Source of the DNA: CAZHZT01 sp964537285
GTDB lineage: Bacteria; Bacteroidota; Bacteroidia; Chitinophagales; Saprospiraceae
Direction: 5' to 3'
DNA: 64,000 nucleotides
NCBI GenBank assembly: GCA_964537285.1
Contig: CAZHZT010000010.1
Location: forward strand, 1-64,000
Part shown: positions 15,544 to 24,744 of the stretch, in pieces
How positions within the stretch are numbered: the first letter of the stretch is position 1
How the letters are laid out: every line of letters begins with the position of its first letter
Translations under genes and position numbers: made by a program
The notes under the pieces: generated by a model
Database searches by the model: none
What the model was told of the DNA's origin: nothing
The model's input: the letters and a program-made list of their open reading frames with translations, nothing else

Positions 15544-18500
15544 ATGCGACCTATTCCTTTAGCTTTCAGCACAGTAACTTACAGCACTATCCTATTCGGT
15601 CTGATATTGTTCTTCTCCGCTTGTGGTACAAAAGAAGAACCAAAGATAGCCATGCCGGAGAACTTCAAGCTTTTTGAAAAATTAAATGGCCAGGCAACGG
15701 GCGTCAACTTCAGAAATCAACTTACCGAAACCCCGGAGTTTAACTATTTCCGCTTCGATGGTATCTACCAGGGCGCCGGGCTCGCTTCCGGAGATTTTAA
15801 CAATGACGGCCTTGAGGATCTTTTCTTTTGTGGAAACATGGTTCCCGATCGCTTATTTCTCAACAAAGGGGATCTAAAGTTTGAAGACATCACTGAAAAA
15901 GCAGGTGTAAAAGGAGGCCAAGGGTGGTCGACAGGAGCATCGGTGGCAGATGTTAATAATGACGGCTTTCTTGATATTTACGTATGCAAGTTCCTGTACA
16001 ACGACAATAACCTCCGGAAAAACCTCCTATACATCAATAATGGTGACCTAACTTTTTCGGAACAAGGTGCCGAATACAAAATTAATGATCCTGGCTACAG
16101 TATTCACGCTACTTTTTTTGATTATGACAAAGATGGATACCTTGATCTCTACGTGGCTAATCAACCACCCAATGACATTGCAGCTAAGGAATTGCTGAAA
16201 GGAAGACGTGACTTTCAATACACTGACCACCTTTTTCACAATAATGGTAATGGTACCTTCTCCAATGTTACCGAGAAAGCGGGAATGACCAACTTTTCTT
16301 ACAGCTTAAGTGCTACTGCCGGTGACCTGAACAATGACGGTTGGCCTGACTTGTATGTTGCCTGTGATTATGAAGAACCTGACTTTCTGTATATCAATAA
16401 TGGCGATGGAACCTTTACCAATATGGCACACGAAATGATGCGCCACATGAGTAATTTTAGTATGGGGGCTGATATTGCCGACATTAATAATGATGGCTGG
16501 TTAGATGTCTACACAGCAGACATGGTCGCCGCAGATAATGAGCGCCTTAAAACCAATATGAGTGGCATGAACCCGAAAAAGTTCTGGAACCTTGCCAATA
16601 ACGGCTATCACTATCAGTACATGTTCAATGCCTTGCAGCTGAATAATGGCAATGGCACTTTTAGCGAGATCGCCCAACTTGGTAATGTCGCCCATACCGA
16701 CTGGAGTTGGGCTCCTGTATTTGCTGATCTCGACAATGATGGCTACCAGGATCTGTTGGTTACCAATGGCTTATATCGCGACATGCGTAATAATGACTTC
16801 AACATCTTCCGCAAAAATTTTATGGAGGAGAAATTGAAAGAGGCTGAAGCCAAAGGTTTGAAAAATATGACCATCAATGCGCTGGATCTTCTTCAAAAAG
16901 CTCCGTCTAAGCCCATTCTTAATTTTATTTATAAAAACAATGGCGATCTAAGTTTTTCGGAAAAGGTCGACGAATGGGGATTCGATTATGCGGGTTTCTC
17001 TCATGGCGCTATTTATGCAGATTTTGATAATGACGGTGACCTGGACATTGCCATCAATAACCTCAATGACGAAGCCTTAATTTTTAAAAATAAAACAGCC
17101 GATAACAACTATCACAACTTCTTAAGAGTAAAGCTCGAAGGCAACAAACCCAACACCAACGGAATGGGCGCTCGAATTACGATCCATTATGGAGAGGATG
17201 ACCTTCAGGTGCGCGAAATCAACCCAGTAAAAGGGTATATGTCTACTGGACAAACGATTGCTCATTTCGGTTTGGGAATGACCGATAAAGTAGACAGGGT
17301 AGTGGTTAAGTGGCTTGATGGAACAGAAACCGTTCAACAAGATATACAAGCCAATCAATTATTAACCGTTAAGCAGTCTAAAGCATCAAAAACAGTATCC
17401 CCTTCTGAGCCTGGCTCCATTTTCAAGGAAGTTAGCGCCAACTCAGGGATTGCTTTCCAACATGAGGAAAATGAATACGATGATTATGCGGAAGAAGTCC
17501 TTCTCCCTCACCGGATGTCTCACCTGGGGCCTTGTATGGCGACCGGTGATGTAAATAAAGATGGCCTTGAGGATGTTTATATCGGAGCAGCTTCAGGTCA
17601 AGCTGGCGCCCTTTACACACAACAAAAAGATGGCAAATTTACCCTTCACGCCTCGAGCCCCTGGGCACAAGACCTAGATTCAGAAGATGTAGGGGCCCTT
17701 TTCTTCGATGCCGATGGAGATGAAGACCTGGACCTCTACGTAGTGAGTGGTGGTAATGATTTCCCTCCTCAATCTCCAAAGCTTCAGGATCGCCTTTATT
17801 TAAATGATGGAAGCGGATCTTTCTCAAAATCTAACGCCCTGCCTAATATGCCTGTCAGCGGTTCCAAGGTAGCTGCCGCTGATTATGACGGAGACGGGGA
17901 CCTGGACCTTTTCGTGGGAGGACGACAGGTGCCTGGGAAATATGGCTTCCCGGCGAAAAGCTATTTGCTCAAAAATGAAAATGGCCAGTTCTCCGATATT
18001 ACCGCTCAATCAGCTCCAGAACTGGAGAAACCAGGCATGATTACAGATGCCAAATGGATGGATATTGATAAGGATGGCGATCAAGATTTAATTGTTGTAG
18101 GAGAGTGGATGCCCATTTCCTTCTACCTCAATGACAATGGCCAATTGAGCAATATGACCGAACAATTTGGAATGGAAGAGTCTACTGGTTGGTGGAACAC
18201 CATCGAACTGGCAGATATTGATGGAGACAAAGACCTTGATCTTATCTGTGGAAATCTTGGCTTGAATATTAAATACAAAGCAAGTAAAGAAGAACCCTTT
18301 AAGCTTTTCGTAAAAGATTTTGACAATAACGGTACTAATGATGTTTACCTGGGCTATTACGATAGTGATGGTGTTTGCTATCCGGTTAGAGGCCGCCAAT
18401 GTTCTTCTGATCAGATGCCATTTATTAAAAAGGAGTTTCCTTCTTATGCCGCTTTTGCTAAGGCACCTATTGAAAATGTATTAGGTGAAAGAACGGAGGG

Positions 18501-18888
18501 TGCACTGGTACATGAGGTGAAGGAGTTTGCCAGCGTTTGGGTAGAGAACAAAGACGGTGCCTTTGAAATACACCAGCTCCCGAACCAGGCTCAAATTGCT
18601 CCTGTTTTTGGCATTGTCTCCAATGATTTCAATAAAGATGGCCACGTCGACCTTCTGGTAGCTGGTAATTATTACGAAAGAGAAGTAGAAACAACAAGAA
18701 GTGATGCCGGAATTGGTTGTTTACTACTAGGTGATTCAAAGGGCAATTTCGAGCCTGTTCATCCCACTCAAAGTGGCCTGAAAGCTTATCAGGATGTGAG
18801 GGCTTTGGCAATGGTTTCCACTGCTAATGATGGTAAACTGATCCTTATTGCAAATAATAATGGCCCTGTACAAGTATATCAACAATAA
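15544..18888 (+). CDS. UnbV/ASPIC and FG-GAP repeat lipoprotein
   Basis: A 1114-residue surface or periplasmic lipoprotein. The signal sequence ends in a lipobox with Cys27 (ILFFSACGTK). Many FG-GAP/VCBS repeats carry calcium-binding loops of the form D-x-N/D-x-D-G-x-x-D (for example DFNNDGLEDLFF, DVNNDGFLDIYV, DADGDEDLDLYV), in two blocks (about 60-500 and 655-1110) forming beta-propellers. Between them is a UnbV/ASPIC domain (about 540-620, GARITIHYG ... GQTIAHFGLG ... VVVKWLDG). Such proteins are abundant in Bacteroidota, often next to SusD-type genes, but none is here. The ligand is unknown. Confidence 0.92.
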   Translation: MRPIPLAFSTVTYSTILFGLILFFSACGTKEEPKIAMPENFKLFEKLNGQATGVNFRNQLTETPEFNYFRFDGIYQGAGLASGDFNNDGLEDLFFCGNMVPDRLFLNKGDLKFEDITEKAGVKGGQGWSTGASVADVNNDGFLDIYVCKFLYNDNNLRKNLLYINNGDLTFSEQGAEYKINDPGYSIHATFFDYDKDGYLDLYVANQPPNDIAAKELLKGRRDFQYTDHLFHNNGNGTFSNVTEKAGMTNFSYSLSATAGDLNNDGWPDLYVACDYEEPDFLYINNGDGTFTNMAHEMMRHMSNFSMGADIADINNDGWLDVYTADMVAADNERLKTNMSGMNPKKFWNLANNGYHYQYMFNALQLNNGNGTFSEIAQLGNVAHTDWSWAPVFADLDNDGYQDLLVTNGLYRDMRNNDFNIFRKNFMEEKLKEAEAKGLKNMTINALDLLQKAPSKPILNFIYKNNGDLSFSEKVDEWGFDYAGFSHGAIYADFDNDGDLDIAINNLNDEALIFKNKTADNNYHNFLRVKLEGNKPNTNGMGARITIHYGEDDLQVREINPVKGYMSTGQTIAHFGLGMTDKVDRVVVKWLDGTETVQQDIQANQLLTVKQSKASKTVSPSEPGSIFKEVSANSGIAFQHEENEYDDYAEEVLLPHRMSHLGPCMATGDVNKDGLEDVYIGAASGQAGALYTQQKDGKFTLHASSPWAQDLDSEDVGALFFDADGDEDLDLYVVSGGNDFPPQSPKLQDRLYLNDGSGSFSKSNALPNMPVSGSKVAAADYDGDGDLDLFVGGRQVPGKYGFPAKSYLLKNENGQFSDITAQSAPELEKPGMITDAKWMDIDKDGDQDLIVVGEWMPISFYLNDNGQLSNMTEQFGMEESTGWWNTIELADIDGDKDLDLICGNLGLNIKYKASKEEPFKLFVKDFDNNGTNDVYLGYYDSDGVCYPVRGRQCSSDQMPFIKKEFPSYAAFAKAPIENVLGERTEGALVHEVKEFASVWVENKDGAFEIHQLPNQAQIAPVFGIVSNDFNKDGHVDLLVAGNYYEREVETTRSDAGIGCLLLGDSKGNFEPVHPTQSGLKAYQDVRALAMVSTANDGKLILIANNNGPVQVYQQ

Positions 18889-18892
18889 AACA

Positions 18893-18921
18893 GTTCCATT
18901 TTCCACAATTTGTCAAAGAAC
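18893..18921. repeat. Half copy of palindromic repeat A (A5)
   Basis: GTTCCATTTTCCACAATTTG followed by TCAAAGAAC is the right-hand arm of the A family, directly after the UnbV lipoprotein stop codon. The left arm is absent. Confidence 0.65.
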
Positions 18922-18941
18922 GAATAAAACTACATAGTCCT

Positions 18942-19098
18942 GGGGCTGTCTCATAAGTAGGTTCGCTGCGCTTGGCAGGAAATTTTCTTTTATGAGAGTT
19001 GTTCTTTTTTTAAATTTTTAGTAAAAATTTAAAAAAAGAACAATTCTCATAAGAAAACACTCCTCCCGAGCCAAACGAATTATTTATGAGGCCGCCTC
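18942..19098. repeat. Palindromic repeat B2
   Basis: A 157-bp inverted copy of B1. The 55-bp core (18994-19048) has the same length as the B1 core and stays almost fully paired although its sequence differs (GAGAGTTGTTC/GAACAATTCTC against GAGGGGTGTTC/GAACACCCCTC in B1). It lies between two convergent genes, where it could act as a two-way terminator. Confidence 0.85.
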
Positions 19099-19121
19099 AT
19101 TATACTAAGATGTATCAAGGC

Positions 19122-20363
19122 CTATTTCCTCTTCTTTTTCTTTGAAGAATTTTCCAACTCCTCCACCATTTTAGCAAGTTCATCTAAATTACTGGTCTTT
19201 TCTTTAGATAAAAGGACGGTCTCCTCATAATCTTCTTTACTGTACGTTAAGGTTTCGATAGGCTTCCCGAGATATTCTTCAATTTGCGCTAATATTTCTT
19301 TCTCCCAGGGGCTGCAAAAAGAAACTGCCTGCCCTTTTTTCTTTCCCCTGCCGGTTCGCCCCACTCTATGCACGTAGTTTTCCGCCTGTTCCGGAAGATC
19401 ATAATTAATCACATATTCCACATCAGGTATATCAATGCCTCGGGCAGTAATATCTGTGGCGATGAGAACGTTGACGTCTCCGTTTTTAAACTTCTCCAAT
19501 ACGTCATTGCGTTCCCTTTGATCTTTTTCCCTGTGAATTGTCAGGGTATCTATCCCAACTCTATCCATAGCTTTAGCCACCCGTTCAGCTCGCACAATAG
19601 TTCGAACGAATACCAAAAACTTACTTTCTTCCTGTTCATTGATCAGACGCTCCAAAAAGAAGCGCTTATCGTCCATGTCTATAAATACCTTAGCATGAGA
19701 GACATTTTTGGAAACCGGATCTTTAGGGGAAAACTGGATCCGGATGGCACTTTGACGGATGAGCGAATAGGCCAGTTTTTTGATCTTCTGATTGATCGTA
19801 GCCGAGAAAAAAAGCGTTTGACGCTTTCTGGGAAGTCTTTGGGTCAGGTCTCGAATATCATCAATAAACCCAAGATCGAGCATATGGTCTGCTTCATCCA
19901 ATACTAATTTCTCTACCCGATTCACCTTTAAATGCCCTTGACTCATGAGGTCAAACATTCTCCCCGGAGTAGCGACAAGAATATCAACTCTTTTTTCCAG
20001 TTGGTCGATTTGGGGTTGCTGGTCAACACCACCAATAAGAGCCAATACGTTTACTTTAGAATATTTTCCAATACTGTCAAAAACCTCAGCAGTCTGAAGA
20101 GCTAATTCATGTGTTGGGGTCATTATGATACATTTCACCCCATCCGGCCGGCGAGCCTTTATTTTTTGCTCATGTAACATATTAAGAAGCGGTATAGCAA
20201 AAGCGGCCGTTTTCCCGGTCCCGGTTTGAGCGACGGCCAGTACATCTTCTCCTTTAAGAATAGATGGGATTGCCTTATACTGGATATCAGTAGGTCTTTT
20301 AAATCCCAGAAACTTAATTCCCTTAAGAATTTCAGGAGCAAAGTGATAATCGTCAAATTTCAT
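19122..20363 (-). CDS. DEAD-box RNA helicase
   Basis: A 413-residue ATP-dependent RNA helicase for ribosome assembly or mRNA turnover. From the chosen start: the Q motif (GFKRPTDIQYKAIP), motif I AQTGTGKT, Ia PTHELALQ, II DEAD (VLDEADHMLDLGF), III SAT, V TDITARGIDIP and VI HRVGRTGRG. A short charged tail ends SSKKKKRK. An upstream in-frame start at 20471 was rejected because its 36 extra residues would be coded largely by palindrome D; MKFDDYHFAPEILKGI is a normal DEAD-box beginning. Confidence 0.93.
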   Translation of the reverse strand: MKFDDYHFAPEILKGIKFLGFKRPTDIQYKAIPSILKGEDVLAVAQTGTGKTAAFAIPLLNMLHEQKIKARRPDGVKCIIMTPTHELALQTAEVFDSIGKYSKVNVLALIGGVDQQPQIDQLEKRVDILVATPGRMFDLMSQGHLKVNRVEKLVLDEADHMLDLGFIDDIRDLTQRLPRKRQTLFFSATINQKIKKLAYSLIRQSAIRIQFSPKDPVSKNVSHAKVFIDMDDKRFFLERLINEQEESKFLVFVRTIVRAERVAKAMDRVGIDTLTIHREKDQRERNDVLEKFKNGDVNVLIATDITARGIDIPDVEYVINYDLPEQAENYVHRVGRTGRGKKKGQAVSFCSPWEKEILAQIEEYLGKPIETLTYSKEDYEETVLLSKEKTSNLDELAKMVEELENSSKKKKRK

Positions 20364-20395
20364 ATTCCGCAGTTGTTTAAAATGTAGTTCCTTGC

Positions 20396-20499
20396 CCTTG
20401 ATTGAAGGAAATTTTATTAAGGAGTGCTCGTTTTTTTGATTTTTTTGCGAAAAAATCAAAAAAACGAGCACTCCCTGATAAAACTTCCTTAACCAAAGG
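20396..20499. repeat. Palindromic repeat D
   Basis: About 104 bp between the divergent DEAD-box helicase and GNAT genes. The core hairpin at 20421-20474 has GGAGTGCTCG and CGAGCACTCC arms continued by T- and A-rich stretches, giving a stem of about 25 bp. The outer arms (CCTTGATTGAAGGAAATTTTAT, read against AAGGAAGTTTTATC on the other strand) resemble the outer arms of B and C copies. Confidence 0.75.
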
Positions 20500-20639
20500 T
20501 AATAAACAATTTTTTAAACAACTTCTTCAAGAAAAGTTCTTTCCCATGAATTAAATCCAAAAATTATAGGTTAAAAATAATAACACAGGCACATTCTTCT
20601 TTCTTTAACCATTGGCCATAAACCTTTAACTTTCTAATT

Positions 20640-21140
20640 ATGAAATTTACGCTGCGACCATGGCTTGAAACAGATTTAGATAGCTTGGTAAAATACGCCA
20701 ACAACCCTAGAATTTCAAACAACCTGACGGATGCTTTTCCCTATCCTTACCGTAAAGAGAACGGAGAAAAGTTTATAAAAATGGCTATGTCACAAGACCC
20801 CAGGCACATTATGGCCATTGTCCTTAATAACGAAGCCTCCGGAGCAGTGGGCATTCATCAACAAAAAGATGTTTTTCGAAAAAATGCCGAAATGGGCTAT
20901 TGGTTAGCGGAACCTTACTGGGGAAAAGGAATCATGACGGAAGCGATTAAGCAGATGATTCCTTATGGATTTGAAAACTTTGATATTACCCGGATTTTCG
21001 CCAGACCGTACGGCACGAACATGGCCTCTCAAAGAGTACTGGAAAAAGCTGGATTCAAACTAGAAGCAACCTTTGAAAAAACATTATTCAAAAACGGAGA
21101 ATTTTTAGACGAGCTTATTTACGCTGTGCGGAAACCATAA
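20640..21140 (+). CDS. GNAT acetyltransferase, RimJ/RimL type
   Basis: A 166-residue N-acetyltransferase. It starts with the RimL-like MKFTLRPWLETDLDSLVKYANN, continues through EMGYWLAEPYWGKGIMTEAI (acetyl-CoA-binding loop, about 91-110) and ends with RVLEKAGFKLEATFEKTLFKNG. RimJ/RimL relatives acetylate ribosomal protein N-termini or small molecules; the substrate here is unknown. It is monocistronic, divergent from the DEAD-box helicase gene and convergent with the sulfotransferase gene. Confidence 0.9.
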   Translation: MKFTLRPWLETDLDSLVKYANNPRISNNLTDAFPYPYRKENGEKFIKMAMSQDPRHIMAIVLNNEASGAVGIHQQKDVFRKNAEMGYWLAEPYWGKGIMTEAIKQMIPYGFENFDITRIFARPYGTNMASQRVLEKAGFKLEATFEKTLFKNGEFLDELIYAVRKP

Positions 21141-21159
21141 AAGGCTCTTTCATGCTCTA

Positions 21160-22341
21160 TCATTTACCTTTTACCCCTAACCGATCATATCCCCAATACT
21201 CAAAAGCAAAATTCCATTCTCGCTCTATGCGTTCAATAGTAGCCAGAGGAAGATGGTTATATTCGTTTTTCTTGTAGGACCTCACCCGTTTCATATATTC
21301 TTTAAAATGAGGGGCCGCCTTATTATAATCTGGTAATTGTAATTGGTTATAAATGTGTTTTAAAGTACTTTCAGGCTCTTCGATCAAATCTTCATATCTT
21401 ATTTCTACTAAATTATTATCAGGAATAGCTTCTCGATCTCTTAAATACTTTTGGATCATCTTACGATAAACCCGGAATATTCGTTCTTCGCGTTCGGGCT
21501 CTACATATTCCTGCATCGTAAATTCAGATAACAAAGTGTCATACCAATGCCTGACAGATTGGTACATTTCATAGGGGTTTCGAACGATAAATATAAATTT
21601 GGCCTGAGGAAATAATTCCAGTAATTCTTTTACGCGACCAGTATTATGAGGATTTTTTAAGATTAAATATGTATTTTTTTGAGCATAGGCAATCAACTGA
21701 AGGACCCTTAGATAGTTTTTTTGCCATTTTTTCTTTTGGTACTCCGAGATTTCCTCAAACAGGTCATAGCGCTTGAAATAATTTTGATTCCGGGGAAATG
21801 CATACCCCATCAGGCCGCAATGAGCAGTAAGTCCGAATAGGGCCTGTTCTTCTTCCTGAGGCTCATCTATAGAAAAGTGGACATTATCCTGAATTCTACG
21901 TTCGGGAAAATAAGTATTCATCCACTTTTTAATCCTTTTATTGATCAATAAAAAAATATTGGTGAAAACCGCATGGAAATTGGTGGCTGTTGCCCATCTC
22001 GGATCCCTGGACAACAAATAGTGGAGATGTGTTGTCCCCGAGCGAAAATGTCCGATTATAAAAATTGGCGGGGTTTGTTCGAAAGAAATTTTTTTTACTT
22101 TAGGATAAAAAATTAATCTTTGTAAGATACGTAATGGTGTTAACACAACAGCCCAAAAAATGGAGGCTAACGCCATTTTATATTTACCAGGGCTCACCCG
22201 ATGTTTTAGAAACAAGGGGATAATGACCGTCAAGCGTCCTACATAAAATAAATGACCAACCAAGCCAGGCTTTTTTGTTGCTTTTCCCATTACGGTTTTA
22301 CTATTTTCTAGCGTTTTCGTTTTCCATTTTTTTGTAACCAA
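21160..22341 (-). CDS. Sulfotransferase-family protein
   Basis: A 393-residue PAPS-dependent sulfotransferase-like enzyme. The 5'-phosphosulfate loop is IIGHFRSGTTHLHYLL (95-110) and the 3'-phosphate-binding motif is FIFIVRNPYEMYQSVRHWYD. A basic, hydrophobic N-terminus (29-80) suggests membrane association. The acceptor is unknown; such enzymes sulfate glycans or lipids. A cysH gene elsewhere in the window shows sulfate activation occurs in the cell. The upstream region is the repeat-filled spacer 22342-23090. Confidence 0.85.
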   Translation of the reverse strand: MVTKKWKTKTLENSKTVMGKATKKPGLVGHLFYVGRLTVIIPLFLKHRVSPGKYKMALASIFWAVVLTPLRILQRLIFYPKVKKISFEQTPPIFIIGHFRSGTTHLHYLLSRDPRWATATNFHAVFTNIFLLINKRIKKWMNTYFPERRIQDNVHFSIDEPQEEEQALFGLTAHCGLMGYAFPRNQNYFKRYDLFEEISEYQKKKWQKNYLRVLQLIAYAQKNTYLILKNPHNTGRVKELLELFPQAKFIFIVRNPYEMYQSVRHWYDTLLSEFTMQEYVEPEREERIFRVYRKMIQKYLRDREAIPDNNLVEIRYEDLIEEPESTLKHIYNQLQLPDYNKAAPHFKEYMKRVRSYKKNEYNHLPLATIERIEREWNFAFEYWGYDRLGVKGK

Positions 22342-22511
22342 CAGTCACTATAGTTTTAACAAATGTAAAATACTATTTATAACTCCTTGAAGTAATTCGC
22401 GAAATTGGACTATCAATTCCTTCATTTACTTAAGTTTTCATCCTTTTTTACCGAAATTTGCTATCAGACACCTCAAAAGCTTTAGCTAAGGAACGGTAAA
22501 AAAATAAGTTC

Positions 22512-22647
22512 CGCATTTTAGTTAGCCATTTTTTGAAGATTTATGTGCCACCAAACGCAGACATATCCCGCGTGCCTTCGGGAGCCTTAGCTGCGTCCGA
22601 GGCCTGGCAACGAATTAAAGCTTCAAAAAATACGGCTAAAATGGCGA
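22512..22647. repeat. Imperfect palindromic repeat L2
   Basis: About 136 bp forming a long imperfect palindrome: TTTTTTGAAGATTTA on the left pairs with TTAAAGCTTCAAAAAA on the right, and a GC-richer middle contains CCCGCGTGCCTTCGGG. It resembles L1 in the middle segment when read on the other strand. It lies only 8 bp before repeat C1. Confidence 0.5.
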
Positions 22648-22655
22648 AGTCATTT

Positions 22656-22840
22656 AAGTAGTTCACGGAAATAGACTATAAAAATAATCTTTGCCCGCTG
22701 TAGAAGCATTTTTCGTTTGGAGATCGACACTTTTTTGGGATTTTTCTTCGAAAAATCCCAAAAAAGTGTCGATCTCCAACTCAAAAACCTTCCTGCCAAG
22801 GGCATCGATAGTTTGTACAGTTTAAATCCGTGAACTACTT
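22656..22840. repeat. Palindromic repeat C1
   Basis: A 185-bp element bounded by AAGTAGTTCACGGA and TCCGTGAACTACTT. The core (22717-22779) is a perfect hairpin of 29 bp with loop CTTCG (arm begins TTGGAGATCGACAC). C2 at 60956-61140 has exactly the same length and lies in the opposite orientation. Confidence 0.9.
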
Positions 22841-22965
22841 ATTTAACGTTCCTAAACACTCCAAAAGTCCTGTAACGGACTTTTGGAAATTACTTCAATT
22901 CGTTCTTTACTCAAAAACTCTTCCAGTTTCGAACTTAATACTCTGGAAATTAATTAAATAAAATC

Positions 22966-23074
22966 GTTTTTTGACAAATTGTGTAGAACTCCAAAATGAT
23001 AATCATTGAATTCCTTGTGGCTGAAAAGGTTACCATTTTGAAGCTCCATTTTTTCACAATTTCTGTCAAAGAAC
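22966..23074. repeat. Palindromic repeat A1
   Basis: About 109 bp with arms related to GTTCTTTGACAAATTGTGT and ACAATTTATGTCAAAGAAC, an inner CCAAAATGATAA/TTACCATTTTG stem and a loop containing TTGAATTCCTTGTGGCTGAA. It is the most diverged of the three full copies. It ends 16 bp before the Rieske-glutamate-synthase gene. The rest of the 749-bp spacer 22342-23090 holds L2 and C1 and nothing else that I recognise. Confidence 0.8.
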
Positions 23075-23090
23075 TAATAAAATTAAACAA

Positions 23091-24728
23091 ATGGATAATA
23101 GTTTTAAAGCACTCATTGCCCCAGTTGCTGTTGCCAAATGGGATGAACTAGAAGACAGACAACCCACACATGCTCTTGTTGAGAATACTGATTTGGTAAT
23201 CACTAAATTTGATGATGATTTCTCGGTCCTTTATGGCCGCTGTCTTCATCGTGGTGCACTACTCTCAGATGGTTTTATTGATGATCAGGATAACCTGATC
23301 TGTGGAGTACATAATTGGGACTACCGGGTTAGTACAGGCGTTAGTGCATATAATAACGAAGAAGTCCTCTACAAATTTAAATCGGCACTGAAAGATAATA
23401 CAATCTACGTTGACCGTTCGGATGTCCTTACATTTGAAACTTTTCATCCCCAACCGTTTAATCGAAACGAATATCTTGGCAAATACACTGATACACATCC
23501 CGAAAATACTGAACCATATACCCGCTACATCAAGGAACTTTCTCAAAATGGCCTTTCCAAAACGGGGCACCACGGGCCCTCAGCAGCCATGGGTGTAGAT
23601 AGAAATACACTCCCTAAATGGGAAAACATACAATTCCTGCCGGCACAGTTGCACCGTCGTCCCCTATTGGATGATGAAACGGTAAGCACCGAAGTCGTAA
23701 TTGGTCCGAAAGCAAAAAAGCCCTTAAAGCTTAGTATGCCTATATTTGTCTCTGACATGAGTTTTGGTGCACTTTCCAAAGAAGCTAAGGTAGCTCTATC
23801 TATGGGAGCCGAAATGAGCGGTACGGGAATATGCTCCGGAGAAGGCGGTATGCTTCCTGAGGAACAATCCCATAACAGCCGTTACTTTTATGAACTTGCC
23901 TCAGCAAAATTCGGATTTAGCTGGGAGAAAGTTGCTGCCTCGCAAGCGTTTCACTTTAAAGGTGGCCAAGGCGCTAAGACAGGAACCGGCGGCCACCTGC
24001 CGGGAAACAAAGTAAACGAAGAAATCGCCAAAGTCCGGGGCCTTCAACCCGGTCAAGCAGCTATAAGCCCTGCGGCCTTTCCCGATTTAAAAACAATTGA
24101 TGACTTTAGAAATCTAGCTGCTGAAGTTAGAGATAAAACGGGCGGTATTCCCGTTGGTTTTAAAATTGCTGCCAGTCATATTGAGAAAGATATTGACTTT
24201 TGCCTCGAAGCTGGAGCCGATTATATTATCCTGGACGGAAGAGGAGGAGGAACAGGAGCTGCGCCTACCGTCTTAAGGAATAATATCAATGTGCCCACAA
24301 TACCAGCTTTAGCCAGGGCGAGAAAACATTTAGATAAGCTTGAGGTCAAAGATGTTTCATTAGTCATTACAGGTGGCCTGCGTATCGCTGAAGACTTTGC
24401 AAAAGCCCTTATGCTTGGTGCAGATGCTATAGCCATTGCCAATTCTGCTATTCAGGCCATTGGTTGCCTGGGTATGCGCGCCTGCAATACCAATAACTGT
24501 CCCGTTGGCATTGCAACCCAAAAGAATCATCTCCGTGCACGTATTGAGATCGAAAAATCTGCAAAGCAGCTCCATAATTTCCTGGAAGCGTCGAATGAAT
24601 TAATTATGGTCATTGCTCGTGCTTGTGGTTATGACCATATTAACAAATTTAACCCAGATGATCTAACTACCTTTGATTTCGATATGCATCGGCTTACGGG
24701 AGTTGCTTACACTGGGATAATAGATTAA
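23091..24728 (+). CDS. Rieske domain fused to glutamate-synthase FMN/Fe-S domain
   Basis: A 545-residue fusion. The N-terminal Rieske [2Fe-2S] domain (about 8-105) has Cys51-x-His53 (CLHRG) and Cys71-x2-His74 (CGVHNW). The C-terminal part (about 170-545) is the FMN-binding glutamate-synthase domain, with FVSDMSFGALS, GEGGMLPEE, the FHFKGGQGAKTGTGGHLPG loop and IILDGRGGGTGAAP. It also has the [3Fe-4S] motif C-x5-C-x4-C at Cys459, Cys465 and Cys470. No glutaminase domain and no GltD gene are present, so it is unlikely to be an ordinary GOGAT; it may use free ammonia or do different chemistry with electrons entering through the Rieske cluster. It begins a run of co-directional genes to 29398. 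Confidence 0.92.
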   Translation: MDNSFKALIAPVAVAKWDELEDRQPTHALVENTDLVITKFDDDFSVLYGRCLHRGALLSDGFIDDQDNLICGVHNWDYRVSTGVSAYNNEEVLYKFKSALKDNTIYVDRSDVLTFETFHPQPFNRNEYLGKYTDTHPENTEPYTRYIKELSQNGLSKTGHHGPSAAMGVDRNTLPKWENIQFLPAQLHRRPLLDDETVSTEVVIGPKAKKPLKLSMPIFVSDMSFGALSKEAKVALSMGAEMSGTGICSGEGGMLPEEQSHNSRYFYELASAKFGFSWEKVAASQAFHFKGGQGAKTGTGGHLPGNKVNEEIAKVRGLQPGQAAISPAAFPDLKTIDDFRNLAAEVRDKTGGIPVGFKIAASHIEKDIDFCLEAGADYIILDGRGGGTGAAPTVLRNNINVPTIPALARARKHLDKLEVKDVSLVITGGLRIAEDFAKALMLGADAIAIANSAIQAIGCLGMRACNTNNCPVGIATQKNHLRARIEIEKSAKQLHNFLEASNELIMVIARACGYDHINKFNPDDLTTFDFDMHRLTGVAYTGIID

Positions 24729-24744
24729 GAACTAACTTGTTTAT

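Noticed and set aside
19368..19907. Open frame of 179 codons on the plus strand
   Set aside because: It lies antisense inside the DEAD-box helicase gene, whose motifs are all intact on the other strand.
20364..20471. Upstream start for the DEAD-box helicase
   Set aside because: The extra residues would be coded mainly by palindrome D.
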